Shown here piece by piece: positions 37,413 through 49,384 of a DNA stretch of 64,000 nt (its first letter is position 1; every line of letters begins with the position of its first letter). The notes under the pieces were generated by a model. The model saw only the letters and a list, made by a program, of their open reading frames with translations, did not search any database and was not told where the DNA came from. Where the stretch lies: positions 20,175,714 to 20,239,713 of the forward strand of contig OX104122.1 in assembly GCA_944474755.1 (NCBI GenBank), in the 5' to 3' direction. This stretch comes from Limnoperna fortunei (Eukaryota; Mollusca; Bivalvia; Mytilida; Modiolidae). The position numbers and the translations under genes were made by a program.

Positions 37413-40059
37413 CTGAACACTTCGATTTGGAACTCTAAAATACAAATAATATTCCGTAAACTCGTTACTCGTAAACTTGTTACAACCTTCTTTCAAAATG
37501 GAACAATTGCAGTTTGTGGTTACGGCATAACACAACTCTTGTCTTAATAACCGAAATATATTGCTTATGTCCTACGTACTTACGCAAAATATGACGAAAA
37601 TAATAAATGAAGAACTCTAGAAATGCTGACTTCATGCTTCAAAAACATGAGAACAAAAACATGATTTTTGCATTTTAAACGACAACTACATCAATTGAAA
37701 ATATTTTTTTGGAAATTAAAGAAACGAGTTCGTACATTAATAAATCAGTTAGCTTTTATGAAAAAACAAATTAACTACTGCTTCAAACTATCAATTTTGG
37801 TTTCTGTGCAATTCGTTAATTAGCGTCTTCTAGGGACGAAATCTCCTCAGTCCGAAGATCCAAGAGACCCACTGACAAATGATTCTTTAGTATGTTACAC
37901 GAGAAAACAGGAGGATGTACAAAACTAGGCAGTAAAAATTAGTAGTTGATAAAGACTTGTCTACAAAGAAAATCATATGTAAAAAGTTCCTTTAATATGT
38001 TTAATCATTCTTGCACGTTTAGAGGATATTGAAACACATGCCACAGGTTTTGCAGATTGTATAGTTCCGGGGATAAGTCTTCTATTGGTAGACAAAATTT
38101 GTATTTCAGATCAGTCCAAAGTTTTTGAATTCGTTTTCCTGCTCCCAAGTAATTTATTTTAATTCTGAAATCCTTTTGTTCAACATTAATTGTTGACCTT
38201 AAGAGTTTGGACTCTTTTTTTATATTCGTCCTCTGTACATACTTGCAGAACTATACAAATTCATAGATTTAAGCCCACATATGCACTTGTTTTAAATACA
38301 TGTAATATTTCAAATACTTATTGTCCGAAAGTGGTAACTTTAAACATAACAGCACACCTCTGCACTATTATTAGTAAGTAAAGGTCTTTAGTATGTAAGG
38401 TTATTTGTAAGGTCTTTCCCAAAGTGAAAAGGCCTTAATGTATGTTTTAAGATTTTTTTTCTTCCCCTAAGGGGTGATAAAGAGTTTCATATTATTTCCG
38501 TACTCGGTACCATTAATTGATCTTACCCGACACGCGCTTTGAAACCGATCTATTTTTGTAACTGATTTATCTGCACGAACACCGCAAACCAATGTCAGCA
38601 GATATTCTGAGAAACTGTAACCGCTTCTTAAAATGTTAAGTGTACAAAATGTCGGTTGACCTATGGCAATACTTAACACGCAAAAAAATCGACTCCCTGG
38701 TTACGCGTTTTTGACCCTAAAAGTGTACGTCCTATCGACTTGCCACCACCACTATTGGTCATTAGTAGCATAAATTGCATTTAAAAATATCGAGGTCAAA
38801 GGTAACACGTCAAAGTCAGAAGTCATCATGGGTCATGTTAGCACTATATCTAAAATATAATAGATAAAAGCAGACAATAAATTGGAAAAATTTATATACT
38901 GGATTAGAAACTATTCGATGTACTGTTCAAATGAATATAAATACCTTTATGGCCTACACTAGTAACTGTTTTTATTGAATAATGTTAATCTGTAACAGAT
39001 AATATAGTAAAAATTATCATTAAAGTGATCAGTATAAAAAGAATTTAAATTTGGGCCCAAGGTCAAAGGTCATCGGTTAAGGACATACTACATAGACAAA
39101 AAGTTTCATAAAAAGTCCTGAGCAACTATGTTAAGAATCAGGAATACATACTTCATGCTTTTTAAGCGATAATTTAGCTCATTAATGTACTTGCTTAATA
39201 TCGGGAAAGGCCTTCACCTTTGTTTTCAGAACCAATGTAATTAAAGTACGTCCCAAACCTCAAAGTGTCGGAAGACGATTTTTTTTGCCCAGAACTTTAT
39301 TATTATTATTCTTCTTTCTCAGAATAGATTTTGTTTGGATTATTTTATGAATCCTCGTGAAAGTCTGGATTCACAGAAATGTGTCATCCCGTTATAGTTT
39401 GTCACTTGAAACTTTTCATTCACAAACCAAAGAAATCCATGTGTTGATATGCACATCGGTTGCAGATTTTCAAGCTTACCACATTCGGGTAAATAGGGTA
39501 ATTTTTTCGGTTCGTCTTTTAAAATGAGTCATCAGAAATTTTGTACGATCTGCCAATTTTTAGCATTTTGGCGCCAACATTCAACACTGTTGGATTGCCT
39601 TGTAAATGGATCATCTATGTTAAATCCTGAGCATTACGAAGAAAAATTTAAATTTTCCAACGACTTGTCAATTTATGGCAATTGGTCGACAAAAATTAAA
39701 ATTTCAATATTATCCAATTAACTTAAACACAAGTTATCTTGATAAAATTGAGTATTCTGGTCATGATTTATGCAGAAGACATTTTTTTGGGACCGACTAT
39801 TTTTGTAGACGAGAGAGAAACGTTTATGTGACTTGCTAGCAAGCATAATCAGAGAACTTGTTATTGTTGTTCTTTCTTCTTTTTTCTTCATTGCTCCACT
39901 TTATATGTGAACTTGATGTTATGTCTCCAGAAGTTCTATGGTCGGCACCACGACTTAATTGATCGTTACTGGAAATCAGTGTCTCAAATACGATCTGACA
40001 TTTTCGCTGAGTCATAGGTGGTGTTTCCTATTCCTGGATTTTACTTTTCCCTAGACAAG
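37413..40059. repeat. Duplicated 5' flank of the avidin-like gene, then non-coding DNA
   Basis: 37435-38380 is a diverged copy of segments at 41985-42370 and 42715-43650 (shared phrases: GGACAAAAATAATAAA-type, GTACATACTTGCAG, ACAGCACACCTC). From 38400 to 40059 no gene is seen; GGTCAAAGGTCATC at 39061 is a nuclear-receptor-like direct repeat in a dispersed repeat. Confidence 0.6.
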
Positions 40060-40260
40060 ACAATGAGTAACTCGACGGGTGTCTAATTAGAGGCAGGCAC
40101 TGCTTACTCGTCCGGAGCACCTGAGTGCACCCATGGTTTTTATTGGGTTCGAGTTACTCTCTTTCTGTGTTTTATGTTTTTGATTTTTGTGTTGTGTTTG
40201 TCTATATCCGGATTTGTAACTGTCCCTTGGTTTTTGTCTCTTGTTGTTTGGTCGGTTTTC
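40060..40260 (+). repeat. Dispersed mussel-type repeat
   Basis: TCCGGAGCACCTGAGTGCAC, then GGTTTTTATTGGGTTCGAG, TGTGTTTTATG and TGTTTGTCTATAT match a repeat that I recognise as very common in mussel transcripts. It is the best clue to the host group. Confidence 0.6.
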
Positions 40261-40705
40261 TTTGCTACTTTCTTTTCCACAGAAATCGTATATTGGCAAA
40301 TATAGATGGACCCATTAGCCATAAGCCTCCTAAACTTTATAGTTAACAACAAACTTAAATTTGTATTTTTAATGTAAAGTTACGGGCCTCAAGCCATTTA
40401 ATGTAAAACGCATAGATACATTATACTGTAATATAGACTATCAAATCACGTGGCCAACACGGCAAATTTTTCGTTTTCCGCAAAATGCTCGTCGAGAGAA
40501 GTTAAATTTGAAAGTATAAAATATGTGCAACATCAGTTAAAATTATATGACAAATATCAAAAACTTTCGATAAAATATACCAAAACATTTAACCGCTATA
40601 AATTTATGAAAGTCCACTATCTTGTTAAATACAAATAAAAGTATCGCTTGACAACCAAACTCCTGTTTTAACGCAGGTAGTAATAAATATATAGAACCTT
40701 GTAGT

Positions 40706-40783
40706 CAGGTGCATGCTCAGTGTTGACAGACCACTTGATCAATAGTAGACGAACTACCTTAACCACTCGGCCACCGAAGACAC
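40706..40783 (-). mobile_element. SINE head fragment
   Basis: It matches the tRNA-like head only (CAGTGTTGACAGACCAC, GTAGACGAACTACC, CACTCGGCCACCGA), in minus orientation. Confidence 0.8.
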
Positions 40784-40952
40784 TTGATAAAAATGAAAGT
40801 AAATAGTTGAAGTAAAGAAATGTACGACTGATACTTCAATTTAAAATATACTTTATTTGCATTTTTTATAATAATCTTTGGGAATAGTATAACATAAATG
40901 TTAGATTGCCTTAAGGTCTGTAAAAAACACTTAACACATTACATTGTAAACA

Positions 40953-41938
40953 TTACGACTTTGGAACAAAGACATTTTTTCCTATTTGGCTGTTTCCCCA
41001 CATGTCTTTTGGGTCAGTGTACCTAGTTAAAATCCATAATGTTGTAATTGTCTTTTGGCTTTGGTAATATACACCCGTCCAGCTTGTCGTGGAGTGAGAG
41101 TTACCAAACTTTACGTTATTCCATGCCACAGAAAATCCTAAGATATAATCGTCTCCTACCAAGGTATATCTGCCGGAAAGTTCATAGAAATCGGCCGCTT
41201 GGCCAACTGCAGTATTATATCTCCCGGTTAAAGTTCCAGCATTAGTACCAGTCGGATTACATTCTAGCATCATGTAAGAACCAAGTTCGTTCGTCCAATT
41301 TCCGGATATGCTGCAGGATAAGCCATTTGCTGCATGGCAGACGTCACCTGTTTAGTGAAATAAATAAAATGTAAACAATGAATTAAAAAGTCTTTGTAAA
41401 CCCAGACTGACATACATGATGTGTTAAGGAGTGGAGTCTACGGTTTTTAATTAATATATGAGCAAAGGAATCAATCGATCAAGACCGCGGTACTCTCTAA
41501 ACAAGTTTCCAAATATGGTTATTCTTCGTGTTACAACCTGACCCCCATATTTCGAGAGGGCCTTCATGTTTCGCCATACATGTGCGCTAATCAGCTATAT
41601 CGATCGAGCCTTGAGAACCATTCGTATTATTTAACCGTGAAGAAAATTACAGAGAATTACTTCTCGTCATGGTATTCTGATACCAATCAAAGTACGCAGG
41701 TACAATCAAGGTTACATTGTTGTATTCTTCTTCCGGAGAACCACAATATTACATGGAAAGTTCATTTTAAACGGTTTAACTAAAGAACCTTTTCCCTTTT
41801 ATAGAATGAATTTTTTGCTTTCCCCTGAATTATCAATAACTGCGAAAAAAAATTTTTACTGATATTTTTTAACTAACCTTTTGTGATGACGGCAAAACCA
41901 ACTACAAGAGTAACAGTAAAGACGCTTAGCAGAATCAT
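40953..41938 (-). CDS. Avidin-family secreted biotin-binding-like protein, two exons
   Basis: Exon 1 (41878-41938) encodes a 20-residue signal peptide (MILLSVFTVTLVVGFAVITK) ending in a G|GTTAGT donor. Exon 2 (40953-41347) follows a CTAAACAG acceptor and keeps phase 1; the joined product is 151 residues. Avidin landmarks in exon 2: CSISGNWTNELGSYMML, GTLTGRYNTAVG, ILGFSVAWNN, SWTGVYY and TTLWILTRY, with the Trp residues that line the biotin pocket in avidin and streptavidin. Secreted avidins bind biotin and are thought to act in antimicrobial defence or egg protection. Two Cys in the mature part could form a disulfide. No break seen. Biotin binding itself is inferred. Confidence 0.9.
41348..41877 (-). 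other. Intron of the avidin-like gene
   Basis: A 530-bp intron with GT-AG borders and phase 1, AT-rich, with no inserted element recognised. Confidence 0.85.
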
Positions 41939-43650
41939 TGAATATCAGCTTATCACCAAGCAAGCAAATCGATTTGGAACTCTTAAATACAAGATATATA
42001 TATTTTAAACTCGTCTTTTATACGACCTTCTCAAAACGAAACAAGCGCGGTGTGTGGTTTAGGCATGACGCAACGTATCTGTCTTCAAAAAGTACATTAT
42101 ACTCTTATCTTATCCGGTATCCCGCATTATATTATTTATGGTTAACGTAAGGAAGTCCAATAGGACAAAAATAATAAACGTAGAAGTCGAGAAATAGAGA
42201 AATATTACCTAGATTCACGCCTCTGCATACACTCCTTTGAAATAAAATTTCGTGTACTTATTGTTTGAAACGGTAATTTAAAACATTGCTGCAGTTCTGT
42301 ATCAAATGTCAAACAAAATCAAATGTAGTAATAAATTATATTTTCTGTCCTGTACTAATAGAACATAAATATAGTCTGATACTATCGAACAAGCGTAACC
42401 GCACGATAAATAACTTCTACTTAATTTTGTTTGAATATAATATCCGCCAAAAAACGTATGAAAGAAGTTTCTCATACAAAGATATGTTAGATATAACCCA
42501 TTCGGCTGCACAATGTCCAGCGGTCTCGAGCGAATCCGCTATATTAAATATAGCTTAATTAACCGAGGTGAATCGTAAACATAGACATAGTACATGTCTA
42601 CTAGCGTGTGTCGATGACCAATGCCTATTAAATCTGACAGCAATCTTATTCATCATTTCGGTGTGAGTTCGAATCCCGCTTAGGGTCAGCAAATTTGTTT
42701 ACAGTATTAAAAATCTATTTCTAACATCTTAAATACAAGTAATATTCCGTAAACTAGTATTTTATACTTATATCTTATCCGTTACACGGATTATATTATT
42801 TATGGTTCACGTAGGGAAGATCACTAGGACAAAAATAATAAATGTAGAAGTCGAGAAATGGTGGCTTCATATAACACGATACTTAGAAAATCAAAACAAT
42901 CACTCTGAAGTCGAGCAACGACTACAAAAAGGGGTAAACGCGTTCGTAACAATAATGAACGAGTTCGGCTTTGGAAAAACACAATTTTACTACTGCTTTA
43001 AAATGTTTGTATTCCTGTCTGTACACTTAATTTTGAACAAAATTATATTCGAAGAAATCCATGCATCGTAGCGACGAAATCTATTCAGTCCAGAGATCCC
43101 AGCTTTAAGGCACAATACAGGCAAAACCAAATTAGTCCGAAGATTGACGACACCTTATGGACGAAATAAATTCGGTCTACATAAATCACATGCAAAAATG
43201 GCAACTGACAATCTCGGACTTTTTTCGATATTGTTATTGTTTTATTTCTCATCATCCTTTCAACTTTGCTTAATACAGTATATACACATCCCACATGTTT
43301 TGCTAAAACTTATAGTTCTTGGGATAATTATTTTTGATAGACAAAATTTGTATTCCGCACAATTGTAAGGTTTAAGAATTATTTTTCTTGTTTCTTTGAT
43401 TCATTGTCAATTATTTGAATTAATAAGTCGTTTATTCGACTTTTATCGTTGATTTAAAGTTTTAACTCTTTTTGCTATATTCGACCTCCGTACATACTTG
43501 CAGTTTTACATAGATTCACGCCTCCGCATGCGCTCGTTCAAAATAATACTGATTGTACTTATTGCCGAAAAATGGTCAATTAAAACATTACAGCACACCT
43601 CCGCAGTAGTAATAAATTATATTTTCTGTCCTGTACTAATAGAACGTATA
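41939..43650. repeat. Tandem duplicated 5' flank of the avidin-like gene
   Basis: Two related segments, about 41985-42370 and 42715-43650, share long phrases such as TATATTATTTATGGTT, GGACAAAAATAATAAA, AGATTCACGCCTC and the identical AATTATATTTTCTGTCCTGT. The second copy lacks exon 1. A third copy is at 37435-38380. Confidence 0.8.
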
Positions 43651-44875
43651 ACATAAGGCATTTGTATGGCTTTATCACACTTAATCTTTATGTAGTGCAA
43701 AATCATTCTATAACACAAGACGTTTCTTGTTAAACCACGGTTAATGTCACCTGATAAAAATCCCCATTCAAGTACAACTAAAGTTGGCAGGGCTTAGCTA
43801 TGGTATAATCAACCAACGTTTTAGTTATTCCATGGTGTAAGCCCCCCATCTTACCGTAATTAAAAATACCAAACGAACTACATAGATCGTCTAGACTGAC
43901 CGTCACACGATAAAGATACCTTTATAAAATAAGTATCATTGTAGCTGCTACAAAAGGGTAATTTTCCGTACCTTCTAAAAAGCAAAACTCTATAATGTTA
44001 CAGTGCAGGGGACAAATTTCAATGTTTTATTAGTTGATTTACTTACGCTAGGCTCATCACTGAAAAACATAGCACTATTGGGTAAAAATTGACATCAATT
44101 TATAGACTTTCAAATTTTAATGGATACACATTAGTTAACTTAAATCACGATGAGCAGTTTTATAGCTTGGTTTCCTTGCATTGATAAGTCTATAATGGCA
44201 TTATCATGTGGTGAACCAGTGTACTGAATAATCAGTATAAAAAGTTATAATCATGCCAATCACAATCCTACCTCAAAAGAGAAAAAATTAAAGGCAGGAC
44301 ACAAAGTAGTTCAGAATGTAAGCTTGAGGTCTATATATGTCAAGTTCAAGGTCAATGAGTTCAAGGTCTATGGCCACCAACCATGGTACGTGACATGTCA
44401 CCTTGGAATGATCAACACACATGCTTCATATCAGAAGCCTACCTAAAGGAAGAGAAAAGTTACAGCCTGAATACTAATTTTATTCAGAAAGCGATCAAAA
44501 TAGGTCTCCTGCCACTTTTAGTAACGTGGGCCTAATTATTGGAGAAAACTGCAGTAACCACATACATCAGCTTTCAGCAACTAACTACTTAAGTAGACCT
44601 TAGAATAGGCCATTAAAGGGCTAGGTATGACTATAAAATTCAATGTCTTTATCACGTCACTAATATTAAAAAAAACATTTAGGTTTGCAAGATAAATACA
44701 TAACAGATGCAACCAAGATTATTACTCTGGTCTTGTACAAAAACAATTTTTTTTGCATTCTAAGCAAACTTTTAATAGCATTTATATTTGTATATTTGTT
44801 CCAACTTTATACAAAATGTTTCAGATCCAGGATATTTGCAATGTTTTTAGGTATGATTAAAGGAACGAAAACATA
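43651..44875. other. Non-coding DNA with dispersed repeats
   Basis: GTAGCTGCTACAAAAGGG at 43942 is related to 13002. TCAAGTTCAAGGTCAATGAG near 44340 belongs to a dispersed repeat family. No gene seen. Confidence 0.45.
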
Positions 44876-45234
44876 GTATGATAGAGACTCACAAGGAGGA
44901 GGTATCTTTACATGCATCAGATCAAACCTTGCATGCGATAAGATATTTGAACATGTCATGGAATGTGAAACAGCTTGATCGTGTAATGATCCTCATCGAA
45001 ATATTAAAGATATAGCTAAACTCAGAGATTCAACAACCAAACATATGGAAAGAAACAACGATAAATATTTGATCATAGCAGGTGACTTCAACTGCCTAGA
45101 TATTGACTGGGACAGTTAAACCTGGAGCCCATGACCGTGATGTACAACAATAACACATAGACCTGTCTGTTCACTTTGAATTAATACAACTTAATGGATA
45201 GCCAATCAGATATAAGAACATACTTGACCAAGGT
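44876..45234 (+). pseudogene. LINE endonuclease fragment
   Basis: Reading frames with DSQGGGIFTCIRSNL, then YLIIAGDFNCLDIDWDS, match an AP-type endonuclease of a CR1-like LINE. Several stops occur. It ends at a run of 24 G (45235-45258). Confidence 0.78.
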
Positions 45235-45258
45235 GGGGGGGGGGGGGGGGGGGGGGGG
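45235..45258 (+). repeat. G24 homopolymer
   Basis: Twenty-four G in a row, preceded by AAGGT. It marks the point where LINE similarity stops. Confidence 0.95.
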
Positions 45259-45641
45259 CAAGATATTTTCTGTTAACGTGTTTTCGTGCATTTCTGTTGA
45301 ATGTTTTTTTAAGTCAAGCAACTTAATTGATTTCAACCATTAACTGTTATCTGTTTTCTTTCATTGTTTTTAACTGTAATAATGAAAATAAAAACCCTGT
45401 TTACTGTTAATAGTCAGAACTCTGTTAACTGCTTTACAGATTTTTTTCTCTGTTACTAGTATCTGTTAATTTTTTTCACCACTTTTTAAAAGTAATTGAG
45501 CCTTCCTATGAAAGTAGGAATATACATAACACCACATACAAGTTACTATGGAAACACTGATTAATGTATGCATTGTCTCGCCGGATCGCCTTTCGACGAG
45601 ATTATGCTGTTATCTGTTTTTCGATTTTTGATAAACCGTAT

Positions 45642-46165
45642 TATGCATTTCACTGAACATATAATATGATTTAATGATACCAATATACTGAGCCAAAACA
45701 AATATACTACAAACTAGTGTCCTGACACTCAGATTGGTTTTTATTGAAGGAATATTTAAAATTTAACATAACTTTGAAATGTTCATTATAATGTTAATAA
45801 TACTTGTTGGAGTCCCAAATCACATTCACTGGTAGTTATCAGTATCAAACATTGATTATTTCAAGACTTGCTCAAACTTAGTTGTTCAGTATACAATCAT
45901 TGAGGTTTTTTACATTTTCAGAAGTGAATCGATGGGTCTTTCGAACTGTTATAATTTTTATCCCATGCTTATGAATGTTGTCCTAATGTCATGATTTAGT
46001 GAGTAAGCATTTATTTATATACTTTTCCAATATTGTCATTGCACCTATTTATATTTTATATGTTATTTTTATTCATTTGTAATAAATATAAAATGTAATG
46101 GTAGATTTTTTCTCCGTTTTTTCAAGTCTAAAGAAAATAAACGATATAGAAGTTGGATGTGCATT
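45642..46165 (+). repeat. Left arm of a large inverted repeat
   Basis: The segment from TTATGCATTTCACTGAACAT to GAAGTTGGATG is the reverse complement, with roughly 85% similarity, of 47936-48541. It separates the endonuclease and RT pieces of the LINE relic. Confidence 0.82.
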
Positions 46166-46199
46166 TATTAAAGAAGATTATTATAATCAGTATATGCGC

Positions 46200-46770
46200 C
46201 GACTCTGTTAGAGGCACCGTCTAAGGACCAATCCATTGCCTGTCACATTATATACATACAAGAGGCAGTTAAATCACAAGTCAGATTATTTGCGGACGAT
46301 TGTCTTTTACATAGGATACAATAACAGCAGGACCTCAATGAACTTCATCCTAGAGAAATGGGCCAATACCTGGGGAATGCGTTTTAATGCCACCAAATGC
46401 TACGTAGTGGTGTTGAAAACAAATCATTACATTACTATAAACTCAACAACAACGTACTATGCAAGTCAAGCAAAACCCATACCATGCAGCTATGTTATCG
46501 TAAGACCTAAAATGGGGTGCACATATTACCAATACTGTCAAGAAAGCGAACTCAACTCTAGGCCGTTTTGCACAGAAACCTTCGTTACTGCCCAATAGAA
46601 TGTAGGAAACAGATATATTGGACTGGTACGATCTCTACTGGAATACGCCTTCCTCGTCTAGTATCCTTTACTACATTTAGGACATTAACACACTAGAGCG
46701 AGTCCAAAACATTCTGCAAGGTCTATACACTAGCAGAAAAGAAGGAACTATAAGTAAGTAACTAAAAGAA
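46200..46770 (+). pseudogene. LINE reverse transcriptase fragment
   Basis: VKSQVRLFADDCLLHR and LEKWANTWGMRFNATKCYVV are the C-terminal palm region of a CR1-like RT. Frame changes and stops follow. It is probably the same LINE as 44876-45234, split by the inverted-repeat arm, with much of the RT missing between them. Confidence 0.8.
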
Positions 46771-47935
46771 CTTGACCTTTCTAAGACATGCGTCAACGAA
46801 ACCGACTAACTTTCATGTACAAAGTGGGGACAGGGGGAATGGTACTAGCTATTCCACAGGAATAAGTGCCAATTCTTGAAAGTCCAAACAGATAAACAAG
46901 TGCAAAAAAATATTTGTCGATAACATAGTCAGAAATCACGAACGCAACACCAAACGTTGGTATAAAATCACTAACTGTACGACGGTAAAAATGTAACAAT
47001 CATTCTTTATAAGAATTATCACCAAGTAGAACAGACTTCCTGACGGTGTCGTATGTGCAAACTATATTGATTGAAAGTTTCAAATCTGCTGTGGCTCTCA
47101 CCTCTTTGTCTCTTCCGTCGCCATTGATGGCATACCAGGCCCTGTAACGAATTTGAATCCAGATCCATATCCATTATATTACCCACAACAACTGAAAATT
47201 TAATTTTGATTAGATTGGTGAAATGTGAAAATAGGGCCTCAGGAACCAACTGCCTTATTTACTTTACGAACAGATTGACCTAGATGACAAATAACAACTA
47301 ATTAATGATATGATGTGTTTTAAGGTTTTTTTCAATAAAAATAAACATACAAAACGTGCATTATAAATATTGCCCAAGAGCAATAGGCAAACAAAACTAG
47401 GTTGTATTAAATAAAAATCCTTTACTAAGCCTAAGTAAATTATTTTAAATAAGTAACATAAATACATAGCTAAAGCATAAACAAAACATAATTATGACTG
47501 CAAATAAAAGTAGACAAAAGTCTCAGGATTCTCGGACAAGTCTGAGGATACTTCATGGATATGTGTACTAATACTCATCTTGTGAAAATTCAGTTAAATG
47601 AGGGATGTCGTTCAGATCAACGTGTTTTAAAATTGACCAGATCTTTTTTTGCAGGATAAGTATGGTTATAAATTTGAAACCCTTTACATTTAAGATTTGA
47701 ATCAAACTCAAATAAAATTGTTTTTTGTAGGAAATTATTTTTTTTAAAGTTAATTTCTCATTAATTTTATTTAAATGCCTGTAATAACCTTCAACTTCAA
47801 GTTTGAAAATTAAACTTTTTTATACTGTAAAATATTGCATACTATGAATTATATTTTCACATTGACACAATGAAGGTAATATAAGAAAGAAGTAATTCAT
47901 ACTGATAATAATAATTGTTTTCAATAATTGCACAG
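46771..47935. other. Spacer of the inverted repeat, no gene seen
   Basis: Frames related to the C-terminal part of the LINE may extend to about 47000. The rest is AT-rich and non-coding. Confidence 0.4.
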
Positions 47936-48541
47936 ATATACAACTTCTACATCGTTTATTTTCTTTGGACTAAAAAAACAGAGAAAAAATCTACAATTTC
48001 AGTTAATATTAATTAAAAATGAATAAATATACCACATTAAATATAAATAGGTGCGATGACAATGTTTGAAAAAGTATATAAATAAATGCTTACTCATTAA
48101 ATCATGAGATTATGACAAAATTCATAAGCATGTGATAAAATAATAACATCAGTTGAAAAGATGCAGGTTTAATAACATCCATTCACACCAGAAACTGTAA
48201 AAAAAACCTTAATGATGTATACTGAACAACTTAATTTGAGCAACTCTTGAGATAATCGATGTTTGATACTGATAACTACCAGTGAATGTCAGGACCCCAA
48301 GTTGGGACTCAAAGAGGTCACCTCTTATTTTTACCATTAAATTTTTTTTACACCTATTATTAATATAATTAAATTATAATGACCATTTCAAATTTTTTAT
48401 GTTCAGGAATTCGAAATATTCCTTCAGTAAAACCCAATCTGAATGTCAGGACACTAGTTGGTAGTATATTTGTTTATTTGTTTTGGCTCAGTATATTGAT
48501 ATCATTAAATCATATTAAATGTTCAGTGAAATGCATAATTC
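47936..48541 (-). repeat. Right arm of the large inverted repeat
   Basis: It starts CAACTTCTACATCGTTTATT and ends GTGAAATGCATAATT, mirroring 45642-46165. It holds extra sequence near 48300-48400 not present in the left arm. Confidence 0.82.
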
Positions 48542-48994
48542 ATATGTAGTAAGTAATAGCCTCCTCTGAAAACCACCCTGTTAATTTCATACACCAGTAC
48601 TCAAAATAATGATTCAAATTATATAAACAAGAATTAAAAAATTATAAATATTTTCCTCAATTATTGATATGTGCATTAAAATTGAACGTTTTTTTCGACC
48701 ATAATTATGTTAATTTACATATTACATGATGTAGAAAATTTGATAAAATGGTGAAAAAGTTTCATTTCAAAAAGAAGTACAAAATATTAAAAAGGATATA
48801 ATTTATCAGCAAGTCATGAATTGCTAATAAAACTCTAATGTATGTAGGCGGGCTACGTGAAAACTGCCTATTTGATGTTTTGTGATGTTTATGTCGAGAC
48901 ACGATTTGAAAGTTCAAACTCCACTTGAATGCTAGATGCTTCATTTCAGGTTGATTTTTCACCAAAATTTATTTTAGCAGTATGGACTTATTTG

Positions 48995-49250
48995 TGTTTG
49001 TTTGAATATTGAATGGTGTTTTATGTGTTTGTTTCAGCAATTTTTCAGCTTATCATGTTATCCAGTTTTTATTGTGGTAGAAGCCAGTTCCCGGAGAAAA
49101 CCCCCAACATTCTATATGAAAACTGGCATTCCTTGTCAACTCAGATTGGAGTCGAATACACCATGCCACGAGCAAGATTCGGAGCAGCAACCTCAGTGTT
49201 AACAGGCACTAGGTCAACACTAGACTAACTAACTAACTATTTCAACCTTG
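48995..49250 (-). mobile_element. Diverged SINE copy
   Basis: Tail GTTTGTTTGAATATTGAATGG, GTCCAGTTTTTATTG-like and GGAGAAAACCCCC, body CAACTCAGATTGGAGTCGAA and a decayed head are in order, in minus orientation. Confidence 0.8.
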
Positions 49251-49322
49251 GCCATTTTAGCAACATGGAAAAAGGGGGCAGTAAAGTAGTAGTAAGATTG
49301 AGAGTGTATTGGATATGTACAG

Positions 49323-49384
<62 letters not shown>

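Noticed and set aside
42660..42690. GAGTTCGAATCCCGC, resembling a tRNA B box
   Set aside because: No matching A box or cloverleaf upstream; it is not a tRNA gene.
49328..49382. Long AT tract as a possible replication origin
   Set aside because: A plain dinucleotide microsatellite with no other origin feature.
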